64,000 nt of DNA, taken from NCBI GenBank assembly GCA_963728475.1, contig CAVSKL010000003.1, positions 496,001-560,000 on the forward strand. Reading direction: 5' to 3'. Positions 25,342 to 34,263 of the stretch are shown in pieces (positions within the stretch are counted from its first letter, which is position 1; the number at the start of each line of letters is the position of its first letter). Position numbers and translations under genes: made by a program. The notes beneath the pieces are model-generated. The model searched no databases, was not told where the DNA came from, and saw only the letters and a list, made by a program, of their open reading frames with translations. The stretch comes from CAVSKL01 sp963728475 [NCBI: Candidatus Eiseniibacteriota bacterium]. Its GTDB lineage: Bacteria > Eisenbacteria > RBG-16-71-46 > JABDJR01.

Positions 25342-27173
25342 CTATTCGGCGCGGCGCCCGGGAGGTGTGCCGGCCCAGAGAACCGACGGGTCCAGGAGCG
25401 CGGCTACCGAGAGGGCGGCGAAGCCGGTGGCAGCGAAGCCGTGGTCGCCGAGGGGCGTGTCGGGGGGCGCGGCCACCCCCACGTAGGGGGCGAAGGCGGT
25501 GTCCTCGAGCGCCCGGGCGAACTCCCCGATCCGGCTCGCCCCGGTGGTGTCGCCGGTGGCGGCGCCGTACTCGGCCAGCAGATACAGGAACCCGGCTCGC
25601 TTGGAGCGCTCCCAGGTGTTTCCGGTGGTGAGCCAGCGGGCGGCCCCGGGCCAGCTCGCGAGCCCGATCGAGCTTCGGAAGTACCGGCCGAGCGCCTCGT
25701 CGAGCACCACCCGGGTGGAGTCGGAGCCATAACGGCGCACCCACAGGAGGCCGTCGATCACGTAGAAGAGATCGCCCAGCTTGGACGGATTGAGGTTCAC
25801 CGGCCGGGGGGCGTCGTGGGGATGAAAGCGAACCGCGCCGAAGGGCTCCACCGTACCGGCCAGGAACCGCGCCGCGGCCTCGGCCGGGGCCAGATAACGT
25901 TTCTCGCCGGTGGCGGCGTAGAGCGCGGCCAGGCTCGCCGCCTGCACGCCGGTGGCCACCGAGTAGGGGTGCCGGTACTCGCGCCCCCGGTAGGTCAGGT
26001 TGGGGAACGCCCCGGAGTCGAGCTGGTTGGGCACCGCCAGCGAATCGGCGAACCGGCGGGCGGACGCCAGGTAGCGTTCCCGGCGCTGTGCGTCCGCGTG
26101 AGGCGCGGCCACCGCCAGGCAGAGCGCCATGGTCCCGGCGTCGGCCAGGTTCCGGCTGGTTCCCTCGCGCGCGGTCTCCGCCGCCCGGGGACAGCCGGCG
26201 CTCCCGAAATACTGGGCCGACCACGAGCCGTCGGCGTGCTGCTCGTCCACGTACCGGTCCAGCACCCGGTAGGCGCCCTCGGCGTAGGCGCTGTCCCCGA
26301 AATACGCCGCCGCCGCCAGCAGCGCCCGCACCGGAAACGCGTTCTCGTACCAGTTTCCGTTCCGGGAAAAACCTCCCTCGTGCGGCTGCCGGGTCAGGAA
26401 GTATTCGCAGTAGCGGGAGAGCGCGGCCCGGGCGGCGGCGGTGGAGTCGCCCCCCCGGCCCCCGGGACGGGCGGGTTCCGGCCTTGGCGGTGGATCACCG
26501 GAGTGCGGACCGAGGGCGCGTCGGCGGGAACGTAGACGAACACGCCGTTCACCGCGAAGGCGTCGCAACCCCGGGCGGCGATCCGGATCCGGTGGCGGAA
26601 CGCGCCGGGAGGATAGTCGAAGGTCACGTCGGTAAAGCTCCCCGCCCCGGTGCGGACGGTGATGCCGGCGCCCTCGTCCACCGCGTCCAGGCGGATGGGG
26701 CCGCGGGCGGTGTCCGCGTCCCCCAGGGTGAGCACCACCCGGGTGGCGGCGATCGGGTCGGTGCCCAGCACCAGGACCGCGTTCTCGCCTTCGAGGAAGT
26801 CCTGGACGTAGAGATCGGGGCCCGGCCGGACGACCATCCGCACCATGCCCTCCGACCAGTAAAGGGACGGGGCGAAGCGGGTGCCGTCGTAGAACCCCAC
26901 CCCCACCGCGGCCTCCCCCGAGGCTCCGAAGTCGAAGGAGTAGAGCCGCCGCCAACCTTCCTTGCCGGCGCCCGGGCCCCGGTAGGGCGTGGCGGCGACG
27001 CGGGTCCCCGACGACGGTGCCCCCGCGGCCCGCGCGCCGCCCTCCGCGGCCAGGGGCGCCCGCGGCGAAGGCGCGAAGAGCGCGGCCCCGAGGGCGATGA
27101 GCGGCGCCGCCAGGGCGATGTGCAGCGTCCGTGGAGACAGGGTCCGTCCCCGCGGCGGCTTCGATTTCTTCAC
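25342..27173 (-). pseudogene. Secreted malectin-like/alpha-alpha-toroid protein, copy A (frameshifted)
   Basis: The gene begins at a GTG (27173, GAGGA upstream) with a signal sequence (RTLHIALAAPLIALGAALFA) and a malectin-like beta domain (YSFDFGASGEA, then ARGCDAFAVNGVFVY). The reading frame then shifts at the C-run 26450-26456. The C-terminal part resumes one frame over with SRYCEYFLTRQPHEG, GNWYENAFPVRALL, DGSWSAQYFG and SGAFPNLTYRG. One extra C would rejoin the halves into about 610 residues, the size of its two neighbours. The toroid half resembles glycan-active (alpha/alpha)6 enzymes; activity unknown. It is probably an assembly error rather than decay, because both halves are otherwise intact. 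Confidence 0.72.
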
Positions 27174-27376
27174 CGGTCCTGTCCTCGGCGCCGGCACCCG
27201 GAACCCGTCAAGGAACCGGATCCGGCCGGTGCGGCCGCAAACGGCTCCCGATCCGAGTTCCGGTAAGGTGTCGCTGCTGAGGCCAGGACCCCGGCTTCCG
27301 GTCGCGCGTTGATGGTCGCCATCCAGCATATCGGCGGAAGCCGCCGGTCTCAAGGCGGAGGAAAGGGATGCCGCGG

Positions 27377-29251
27377 TTACTTCCGATTCCGGGGGGGAGG
27401 CGGGAAGAGCGCGTCCAGCTTGGCCAGGCTCCCCATGCCCAGCCCGGCGAACCCGGTGGCGGCGAGCGCGTGGCGGCCGGCGGGGCCGTCGAGCGAGGAA
27501 AGCACCCCCGACTTCGGCGACCGGTCCCGGTCCTCCAGGTACCGGAGCGCGCTGGAGGTCCAGGCCTCCTGGGCGGGAGAGGGCTTGGCCAGGGAGGCGT
27601 ACTGGGCGAGCAGGAACAGCATCCCCGCCCGCTTGGAATTCTCCCAGGGGGATTCCTTGGCCATCCACGCTTCCGGGCTCGGCCACGACGCGAGCCCGTT
27701 GGGGCTCGAGAAGTACCGGTCGAGGGCCCGCAGGATCAGGGCGCGGGTGGGCTTGTCGGCGTACCGGTGCGCCCACACCAATCCCTCCAGGAGATAGAAG
27801 AGATCGCCCAGCCGGTCGGGCGGGGTCACCCGCGGGTTCGGCTGGTCGTAGGGATAGAACAGGACGCTCCCATCCTCCCGGATGGTGCCGGCCAGGAACA
27901 CCGCCGCCCGCCGGGCGGCCTCGCGGTAGCGCCGGTCGCCGGTGACCGCGTAGAGCGCGGAGATGTCCGCCGCCTGCACCGCGGTGGCGACGGTGTAGGG
28001 ATGGCGGTACACGGTACCCTCGTAGTTCAGGTTGGGGAAGGCGCCGGACTCGAGCTGGTTGGGCAGCACCACCGAGTCCGCGTAGGCCCGCGCCGCCCTC
28101 ACGTAGAGCGCGCGCCGGTCCCGGTCGGCCCAGGGGGCGGCGATGGAGAGGCACATGGCCATCGTTCCCACGTCGGCCAGGTTCCGGCTGCGGGCGCCGT
28201 CGCGGGTATCGCGGGCCAGGTCGCAGGTGCGCTTTCCGAAGTACTGCGACGCCCAGCCCCCGTCGGGCTGCTGCTCGTCCACGAACCGGTCCAGGCAGTC
28301 GAACGCGGCCTCGCGATACCGCCTGTCCTTGAGGATGGCCGAGGCCAGGATGAGGGTGCGGATCGGATAGGCCGACTCGTACCAGTTCCCACTCATGGCG
28401 AAGCAGCCCTCGGGAGGGCGGTTCTCCAGGAGATACTCCCCGTAGTCGCGAAGGGCGTGGGCGGCGCCCTTCCGCTCGTTGCGGTCCATGCCGGCAAGGA
28501 CGGGGGAGATGCTGTCGGGGATGGCGATGGCGGGCGCGGCCGCCGGGGGGGCGAACCGGGCGGTCACCCCTCCCGAGAACCCGTACACCGCCACTCCGTT
28601 CACCGCGAACGAGCGGCAATCCCGGGCGGCGAGGTGCAGTTCCACCCGGTCTCCGGGGGGGAGGACGAACTCCACGTCCAGGAACTCGCCGGGTCCGGTG
28701 GCCAGGTCCCGGGCGACGGTGCGGCCGTTCACCAGGAGGTCGAAGGGCCCGCGCTCCCGGGCGGCGTCCCCCACCGTGAGCACCGCCCGCAGGCTCTCGG
28801 CGGGGGCGGTGGCCAGCTCGAGCACCGCGTCCTCGCCCTCGATGAAGTCTCGGAGGTAGGAATCGATCACCTTGGGCCGGTCCCCGACCCGCGCCATCCC
28901 CCCCCGCCAGAACGCGTAGGGGACGGCGCGGTCGGCATCGTAGGGGGTGGAACGGGCGAAGACGTGGTCGCGGGTTCCGAAGTCGATCCGGTAGATGAGG
29001 AGGCGGAGGCCCAGGTTCGGAGCCGGGGGAAGATGAGGCTCGATCAAAAGCGGCGGGAGCGCCGTCATTGCGGAAGCGGCCGGCTCCACCTCCGCGGGAG
29101 ATGCGGCGGGAGGAGAGGCGGGGGAAGAGCCGGAAAGCGCGAGCGGCGCCGGGACCGCCCCGCGGCTCCCCGCGCAGCCGGCGAGCAGAGCGGCCGCCGC
29201 CAGCGTCCCCGGAATCCGCCCCGTGCTCCAACTCCATCTCGGATGCTTCAT
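27377..29251 (-). CDS. Lipoprotein with malectin-like and alpha/alpha-toroid domains, copy B
   Basis: A 624-residue protein with a lipoprotein signal ending ALLAGC (residue about 25), a proline/alanine linker, a malectin-like beta domain (about 75-215, IYRIDFG to FAVNGVAVYG) and an (alpha/alpha)-toroid domain (about 245-600). The toroid has the paralogue-wide motifs GNWYESAYPIRTL, DGGWASQYFG, SGAFPNLNYEG, HPYTVATAVQA, LGDLFYLLEGL and PWENSKRAG. Such architecture is typical of carbohydrate-binding plus glycan hydrolase/lyase or epimerase modules, but I cannot name a family or catalytic residues. GGAGG precedes the ATG, and the start overlaps the stop of copy C (ATGA). Likely outer-membrane or periplasmic. 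Confidence 0.75.
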   Translation of the reverse strand: MKHPRWSWSTGRIPGTLAAAALLAGCAGSRGAVPAPLALSGSSPASPPAASPAEVEPAASAMTALPPLLIEPHLPPAPNLGLRLLIYRIDFGTRDHVFARSTPYDADRAVPYAFWRGGMARVGDRPKVIDSYLRDFIEGEDAVLELATAPAESLRAVLTVGDAARERGPFDLLVNGRTVARDLATGPGEFLDVEFVLPPGDRVELHLAARDCRSFAVNGVAVYGFSGGVTARFAPPAAAPAIAIPDSISPVLAGMDRNERKGAAHALRDYGEYLLENRPPEGCFAMSGNWYESAYPIRTLILASAILKDRRYREAAFDCLDRFVDEQQPDGGWASQYFGKRTCDLARDTRDGARSRNLADVGTMAMCLSIAAPWADRDRRALYVRAARAYADSVVLPNQLESGAFPNLNYEGTVYRHPYTVATAVQAADISALYAVTGDRRYREAARRAAVFLAGTIREDGSVLFYPYDQPNPRVTPPDRLGDLFYLLEGLVWAHRYADKPTRALILRALDRYFSSPNGLASWPSPEAWMAKESPWENSKRAGMLFLLAQYASLAKPSPAQEAWTSSALRYLEDRDRSPKSGVLSSLDGPAGRHALAATGFAGLGMGSLAKLDALFPPPPRNRK

Positions 29252-30978
29252 CGCGGACCTCCGGACCGTTGGGAAGGAGAACCGGGGAAAAGCCGCTCCG
29301 GTTCCAGGAAAGCGATCATGCCCAGCCCGGCCATGCCGGTGGCGGTGAGGGCGAACCGGCCCCGGGGCGAGCCCGGATCCGCGCCGATCCCGAAGCGGTC
29401 CGCGTAGCCGGGGTCGGCGAAGTGGGCGGCGAGCTTGCCGGCCAGGCTCCTGACCCGGGGGTCCTCGGGGCCGCCGGCTTGGTAAAGCTCCAGGAGGTAG
29501 AGGAGCCCGGCCCGTTTGGACTCCTCCCACGGCTTCTGCGGATACCACCAGGCCCGGTTCGACTCCCAGGTCGCCACCCCGCGGGGTCCCCGCAAGACCC
29601 GCCCCACCGCCGCGTGAAGGGTGTCGGCGGAGGGGCCGCCGGCCACCTTCGCCGCCCACAGCATCCCCTCGATCACGTAGAAGTAGTCGCCCAGGCCGAA
29701 CGGGTCCTCGGCGACGTTCGCGGTGCGCCGGTAGTCGTAGAAGACCACCTTGCCGTCCGGGCGGCAGGCGGCGGCGAGAAACAACCCGGCCCGGACCGAG
29801 GCGTCGCGATACCGCGCGTCCCCGGTGGCCAGGAAGAGCCCGGCCAGGCTCGACGCCTGCACCCCGGTGGCCACGCTGTAGGGGGCGGTGTACTCGTGCC
29901 CCTGGTAGAGCAGGTTGGGGAAGGCGCCGGACGGAAGCTGGTGGGGAAGCACCATCCGGTCCGCGTAGGCCGCCGCCGAGCGCAGGTAGCGGCTTCGCCT
30001 GGGCTCCAGGGAGACCGAGGCGGCCAGGGCCAGGCAGAGCGAGACCGTCCCCACGTCGGCCAGGTTCGCGCTCACCGCGTCCGCCGGGACCACCGGGCAC
30101 CCGCGCCGCCCGAAGTACTGGGAGGACCAGTTGGCGTCGTCGTGCTGCTCGTCCACGAACCGGTCCAGGCAGTCGCCGGCGGCGTCCGCCAGCCCCGGGT
30201 CGTCGAGGACGGCCGAGGCCGCCAGCAGCATCCGGAGCGGAAACGCCGACTCGTACCAGTTGCCGCTCCACGCGAAGCATCCCTCGTCGGGGCGGCGGCC
30301 GAGCAGGAACTCGCAGTAGCCCCGGAGCACCGTCCGGGCTTCGGTCCGCGCGCGCCCATCGTGAGCCCAGGGGACGGGTTGCGTCTCCCCCGAGGCCCCG
30401 GGAGGGAAGAGCGGCCGGAGCACCGGCCCCGCCGGGACCGGATCGCCCGAGGCGCGGTAGACGGCCAGCCCCGCCGCCGCGAACGCGCCGCAGTCGGCGG
30501 CGGTGATCCGGACCGCGATCCGGCCGGTCCCGGGCTGGGTATCGCCCACCACGTCCCGGCTTTCCCCCGGGGGGACGGTGAGCCCGGACGCCAACGGCCT
30601 GCCGTTCAGCTCCACGTCCATCGGGCCCCGGGGGGAGCGGGGATCGCCCAGGCTCAACCTCACCCGGTACCGGCCCGGGGCCACCCCCACCACGAAGGTG
30701 GCGTCGGAGCCCTCGATGAAGTCGCCGAAGTAGGGGCCGGCCGCCGGCCCCCGGTCCACCGCGCGGACCAGCCCCCCGGTCCAGGTCGCCTCGTTGTACC
30801 GGGAAGCGGGGTCCAAGGCCACCGCTCCCGAGGCCCTCCGGTCCGCCGGGCCGAAGTCGATCCAGAGGACCCGGGTCCAGGGCCCGTCGGTGGCGGGGGG
30901 AGGGACACCGGCATGGGCGGAGCCGGCCAGGGCAAGCGTCAGGAGGGCCGCGGGAAGAGAGCCGGCAAGGGGGCGAAA
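29248..30978 (-). CDS. Exported malectin-like/alpha-alpha-toroid protein, copy C (start codon unresolved)
   Basis: The third paralogue, of about 570 residues. It shares GNWYESAFPLRMLL, SGAFPNLLYQG, GLGDYFYVIEGM and PWEESKRAGLLYLLELY with copies A and B, and a malectin-like N-terminal domain (VLWIDFG to FAAAGLAVYR). The frame clearly includes a signal sequence (LPAALLTLALAGSAHAG) at about 30970-30908, but I find no ATG, GTG or TTG upstream of it in frame; the first available start (GTG 30822) would delete the signal and part of the beta domain. Either a non-standard start is used or a base is missing near 30965-31010. The end given is approximate. It heads the operon C-B-A. Confidence 0.68.
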   Translation of the reverse strand, partial: FRPLAGSLPAALLTLALAGSAHAGVPPPATDGPWTRVLWIDFGPADRRASGAVALDPASRYNEATWTGGLVRAVDRGPAAGPYFGDFIEGSDATFVVGVAPGRYRVRLSLGDPRSPRGPMDVELNGRPLASGLTVPPGESRDVVGDTQPGTGRIAVRITAADCGAFAAAGLAVYRASGDPVPAGPVLRPLFPPGASGETQPVPWAHDGRARTEARTVLRGYCEFLLGRRPDEGCFAWSGNWYESAFPLRMLLAASAVLDDPGLADAAGDCLDRFVDEQHDDANWSSQYFGRRGCPVVPADAVSANLADVGTVSLCLALAASVSLEPRRSRYLRSAAAYADRMVLPHQLPSGAFPNLLYQGHEYTAPYSVATGVQASSLAGLFLATGDARYRDASVRAGLFLAAACRPDGKVVFYDYRRTANVAEDPFGLGDYFYVIEGMLWAAKVAGGPSADTLHAAVGRVLRGPRGVATWESNRAWWYPQKPWEESKRAGLLYLLELYQAGGPEDPRVRSLAGKLAAHFADPGYADRFGIGADPGSPRGRFALTATGMAGLGMIAFLEPERLFPGSPSQRSGGPR

Positions 30979-31109
30979 CTGCGACCGTGCCGAAGGAAGG
31001 TGAAGCGTATGGGCTCCAGCCGGTTGTGGAGCGGCTCCGGGGGCGCCGCGCGGGGGTTCTCCGGCCGTCCGGCCGGGGGGAACCGATCACCCCGGATCGA
31101 TTGAGAGAC

Positions 31110-31139
31110 AGCATAGGAGAAATTGGAGTCGAATGCCAA
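31110..31139 (-). promoter_or_regulatory. Candidate promoter of the toroid-protein operon
   Basis: On the minus strand TTGGCA (31139-31134), an 18-nt spacer and TATGCT (31115-31110) lie in an A/T-rich gap about 130 nt upstream of the copy C signal-peptide region. Four of six and five of six bases match the consensus boxes. Confidence 0.5.
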
Positions 31140-31305
31140 CGAATTCTAACCCCCGCAAGAGGAGAGCGCGGTCCGGGCGATGCGACGCCTCCGGGCCGGG
31201 CCGGCGGCGGGCGGGGGAACCGGGTTGCCTCCCCGGGCGCGGTTCGCCACCATGGGGAGGCGTGACCGCGGCGGGAGCGCCAAGCCATCGGAAGGAGGCG
31301 ACATC

Positions 31306-32313
31306 ATGAGGACGCGCGCGCTGGGACGGAGCGGGATCGAAACCCCGGTGGTCATCTTCGGGGCGTGGGCGATCGGCGGCTGGTTCTGGGGGAGGTCCGA
31401 CGACCACCTGGCGGTGGAGGCCCTTCACCGCGCCCTGGAGGTGGGGATGACCGCCATCGATACCGCCCCCGCCTACGGCGTGGGCCACTCCGAGAAGGTG
31501 GTGGGCCGGGCCCTGGCCGGCCGTCGCGACCGGGCGCTGGTCATGACCAAGTGCGGGCTCCGCTGGGACGACGACCGCGGGCAGTTCGACTTCGAGATGG
31601 TGATGCCCAACGGCGACAAGCACCCCCTCTACCGGAACCTGCGCCCCGACTCGGTGCGGCTGGAGTGCGAGCGCAGCCTCCAGCGCCTCGGCACCGACCG
31701 CATCGACCTCTACCAGTGCCACTGGCCCGATCCCACCACCCCCATCGCCGACACCATGGGCGAGCTGGCCCGGCTCCACCGCGAGGGGAAGATCCGTGCG
31801 GTGGGGGTCTCCAACTTCGGCCCCGGACAGATGCGGGAGGCCCAGGACGCCCTGGGCGACGTTCCCCTGGCCTCGGACCAGCCGCGCTACAACCTGCGGG
31901 ACCGGGCGATCGAACGCGACGTCCTCCCCTGGTGCCGCGAGCACGAGGTGGGGGCGATCGTGTACTCGCCACTCGACCAGGGGCTCCTGACCGGCAAGAT
32001 GACCGAGGGCCGGGAGCTGCCCGAAGGGGACGAGCGGGCCCATCGCTGGACCATGAGCCGGGAGAACCGGCGCCGGGTGAACGCGGTGGTGCGCGAGGTC
32101 CTGGAGCCCCTCGCCGAGCGGCACCGGGCCACTCCGGCGCAGCTCGCCTCCGCCTGGACCTTCCACCAGCCCGGGGTGACCGCGGCCATCGTGGGCGCGC
32201 GGAACCCGGCCCAGGTGGACGAGAATGCGGCGGCGGGAGACCTGGAGCTGAGCGCCCCGGAACTGGAGACGATGAGCCGCGCGTTCGAAGCGCTGGAGCT
32301 GGTCCGGTCCTAG
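31306..32313 (+). CDS. Aldo/keto reductase
   Basis: A 335-residue AKR with tetrad residues D52 (IDTAPAY), Y57, K82 (VMTKCGL) and H139 (YQCHWPD), and the cofactor-site IVGARNPAQVDE near the C-terminus. It is closest in pattern to the YghZ/PdxI-like or xylose-reductase-like bacterial AKRs; substrate unknown. AAGGAGG lies 7 nt before the ATG. The last codons (FEALELVRS, stop TAG) are the apparent seed of the 36-bp tandem array that follows immediately in the same frame, so suppression of the TAG would extend the protein through the array. Confidence 0.9.
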   Translation: MRTRALGRSGIETPVVIFGAWAIGGWFWGRSDDHLAVEALHRALEVGMTAIDTAPAYGVGHSEKVVGRALAGRRDRALVMTKCGLRWDDDRGQFDFEMVMPNGDKHPLYRNLRPDSVRLECERSLQRLGTDRIDLYQCHWPDPTTPIADTMGELARLHREGKIRAVGVSNFGPGQMREAQDALGDVPLASDQPRYNLRDRAIERDVLPWCREHEVGAIVYSPLDQGLLTGKMTEGRELPEGDERAHRWTMSRENRRRVNAVVREVLEPLAERHRATPAQLASAWTFHQPGVTAAIVGARNPAQVDENAAAGDLELSAPELETMSRAFEALELVRS

Positions 32314-32592
32314 CCGCTCGTCGAAAAGCTGGATCTGGCCCGGCCCTGGCCGCTGGTCGAAGAGATGGAGCTGGCCCGGCCCTGGCCGCTGGTCGAAGAG
32401 ATGGAACTGGCCCGGCCCCGGCCGCTGGTCGAAGCGCTGGATCTGGCCCGGCCCCGGTCGCTGGTCGAAGAGATGGAGCTGGCCCGGCCCTGGCCGCTGG
32501 TCGAAGCGCTGGATCTGGCCCGGCCCTGGCCGCTGGTCGAAGAGATGGAACTGGCCCGGCCCTGGCCGCTGGTCGAAGAGATGGAACTGGCC
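32284..32592 (+). repeat. 36-bp tandem array grown from the 3' end of the aldo/keto reductase gene
   Basis: The final 36 nt starting at 32284 (gene end including TAG) are followed by seven full 36-nt units (32320, 32356, 32392, 32428, 32464, 32500, 32536) and a partial eighth from 32572. Each encodes twelve residues of the type LVEEMELARPWP or LVEALDLARPWP in the AKR frame; the AKR stop TAG sits where later units have TGG. Units differ by a few substitutions and two subtypes (GAGATGGA and GCGCTGGAT) alternate irregularly. There are no spacers, so it is a true tandem repeat. Confidence 0.95.
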
Positions 32593-32800
32593 GCGTTCGG
32601 AGCGCCTCGTCTCCGGGGGGGGCTCGGGCGGATCGGGGGGTCGTCGTGGTGGTGCGGGGCGCGCGGGCGGATCGGGAGGACACCGGGTGGCGGCCGCGTC
32701 CGCGGTTCGCCCGCGGCGTCGATGCGACTTCTCCTCCCAGACCATGCCGGCGGCGGCCGGCGGGAGTCGCGACGCGCCGGCTTCCGGCGACCCGGGCGCG

Positions 32801-32818
32801 GGTTTCCCCGGGGAAACC
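32801..32818. repeat. Palindromic repeat, copy 1
   Basis: GGTTTCCCCGGGGAAACC, an 18-bp perfect palindrome. The core TTTCCCCGGGGAAA recurs exactly at 33806-33823 and 49309-49324. Confidence 0.9.
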
Positions 32819-32929
32819 GTTTCCGATGGGTGCGTGATATTGGCGTCAGACGGGTTAATATCATGGGTGCCTTGGCTCGTCCATGATCCGGATCGGTGAT
32901 CCCAACTTGATTATTCACAAATATTTAAC

Positions 32930-32958
32930 TTGACTGTCTGGTTCGCGCGCACTACAAT
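32930..32958 (+). promoter_or_regulatory. Strong sigma70-type promoter of the HNH gene
   Basis: TTGACT (32930-32935), exactly 17 nt, then TACAAT (32953-32958), preceded by an A/T-rich UP-element-like stretch. It is the best consensus promoter in the window, about 45 nt upstream of the start region of the HNH gene. Confidence 0.8.
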
Positions 32959-33006
32959 AGAACTATTGCTTCACTTCCCCCGTCCTCGCCCATGGAGGAC
33001 TTCATC

Positions 33007-34263
33007 ATGCCTTCGTTCCGGCCCGGCCTTTCCGCGCGCGAGGTGGACGCGCGCCTTCGCGAATCGGTCCGCGTCCAGCGGGCCGAGGAGCGGAACATCG
33101 TCCTGTTCTTCACCGACGTCCTGAACCGCCGGCTCTACCGGGAGCTGGGTTACGGTTCCATCTACGCCTATGCCGGCGAAGCCCTCGGCTTCTCCAAGCC
33201 CCGCACCGCGCAGCTGCTCCGGCTCTGCGGCGCGCTGGAGACGCTCCCCGGGCTCCGGAGGGCGGTCTCCGATGGGGAACTGCCCTGGACCAAGGCCCGG
33301 GAGGTGGCCCGGGTGGCTACTGCCGAGACCGAGGGGAAGTGGATCCAGGAGGCCCGTGCCGTCAGCCGGCGGAAGCTGGAGGGCCGGATCGCGCGGGCGC
33401 GGTCCCGGGACCGGTCGCGAAGGGACCATCCGGGGCAGGGGGAACTCCCGGCGCCGGCCGTCTTGAATCCCGGCCCGCCCGGCGCCGCCGGCACCGGCAC
33501 CGGCGGCGATCGCGCCCCAGGCGTGAATCCGCCCGTTCTGGAACGCGAACCGGTCGAAACCCCGCAGACCGTGAGCTTCCGGCTCTCGCCGGCCGAGTAC
33601 GCCCGCTACGAGGCGCTCCTGGAGCGGCTGCGGAAGGCGGGGGCGAGGGGGGCGCGGAACCGGCTCCTGCTCGAAGCCCTGGACGCGCTGGCCCAAGCCC
33701 AAGCCCAAGCCCAAGCCCAAGCCCAAGCCCCGGCCCAGGCGCAGATGCAAGCGCAGGCCCAAGCGGCGGGCGGCGGGCCGCGCGCAACCCCGGATCGGGC
33801 CGAGGCGTTTCCCCGGGGAAACGACCGGCCTACTCAGGTCGTGATCCACGCCTGCGAGGAGTGCGGGTCGGCCTCGGTGGCCACCGGCCGCGGCGAGCTG
33901 GCGGTAAGCCGCGCCACCCTGGCCGCCGCCCTCTGCGACGGACGCATCCACCGGCCCGGAGAGCGAAACCGGGCCGCCGTCCCCGAGCCGGTCCGCCGGC
34001 AGGTCCTGGCCCGGGACCGCCACCGCTGCCGGGCGCCCGGATGCGGGAGCGCGCGGTTCCTGGAGGTGCACCATCGCCGGCCCCGGGAGCGGGGCGGGAG
34101 CAACGATCCGGACAACCTGATCACGCTCTGCTCGGGATGCCACGCCGCGCTCCACCGGCTGGCGGAGACGCGGGGAGCGGGGGCGCCGCTCCTGCTCTTG
34201 GGCAATCGGCCCGGGTCACGGAACGGCCCGGCGACGCGAGGCCGATCGGGAGCGCCGGTGTGA
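33007..34263 (+). CDS. HNH endonuclease-domain protein (DUF222/13E12-like architecture)
   Basis: A 418-residue protein. The helical N-terminal region (about 1-150, RRLYRELGYGSIYAYAGEAL) resembles the DNA-associated domain preceding HNH nucleases in repeat-prone families. Residues about 229-258 are a QA-rich linker encoded by a hexanucleotide repeat. A putative zinc pair (CEEC) follows, then the HNH nuclease at about 320-390: RDRHRCRAPGC, HHRRPRERGG, DNLITLCSGCH. The palindromic repeat (33806-33823) lies inside the coding region and encodes FPRGN. GGAGG favours the ATG at 33007 over 32992. It may be a homing-type or repeat-associated nuclease; target unknown. Confidence 0.82.
   Translation: MPSFRPGLSAREVDARLRESVRVQRAEERNIVLFFTDVLNRRLYRELGYGSIYAYAGEALGFSKPRTAQLLRLCGALETLPGLRRAVSDGELPWTKAREVARVATAETEGKWIQEARAVSRRKLEGRIARARSRDRSRRDHPGQGELPAPAVLNPGPPGAAGTGTGGDRAPGVNPPVLEREPVETPQTVSFRLSPAEYARYEALLERLRKAGARGARNRLLLEALDALAQAQAQAQAQAQAPAQAQMQAQAQAAGGGPRATPDRAEAFPRGNDRPTQVVIHACEECGSASVATGRGELAVSRATLAAALCDGRIHRPGERNRAAVPEPVRRQVLARDRHRCRAPGCGSARFLEVHHRRPRERGGSNDPDNLITLCSGCHAALHRLAETRGAGAPLLLLGNRPGSRNGPATRGRSGAPV
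33691..33726 (+). repeat. (GCCCAA)6 hexanucleotide repeat in the HNH gene
   Basis: Six exact GCCCAA units encode alternating Ala-Gln and are followed by degenerate units to about 33775. Gain or loss of units stays in frame, so it would only change linker length. Confidence 0.9.
33806..33823. repeat. Palindromic repeat, copy 2 (within the HNH coding sequence)
   Basis: CGTTTCCCCGGGGAAACG, an 18-bp perfect palindrome with the same 14-bp core as copies 1 and 3. Confidence 0.9.

Larger units (their letters stand above)
32593..33006. other. 414-nt non-coding stretch between the tandem array and the HNH gene
   Basis: The array frame stays open to 32886 but loses repeat character after 32592. The stretch holds a copy of the palindromic repeat (32801-32818), then a markedly A/T-rich block (32900-32960) with a strong promoter for the HNH gene. 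No other gene is supported. Confidence 0.6.

Noticed and set aside
27377-31288. A very long minus-strand open frame (about 1300 codons) covering two genes
   Set aside because: Only its 3' portion (27377-29251) encodes the recognised lipoprotein paralogue; the rest is a low-complexity Arg/Pro/Gly shadow of copy C read in another frame, typical of high-GC DNA.
32320-32592. 36-bp repeats considered as a CRISPR array
   Set aside because: Units abut directly with no spacers, are in the reading frame of the upstream gene and vary by substitution; no cas genes are nearby.
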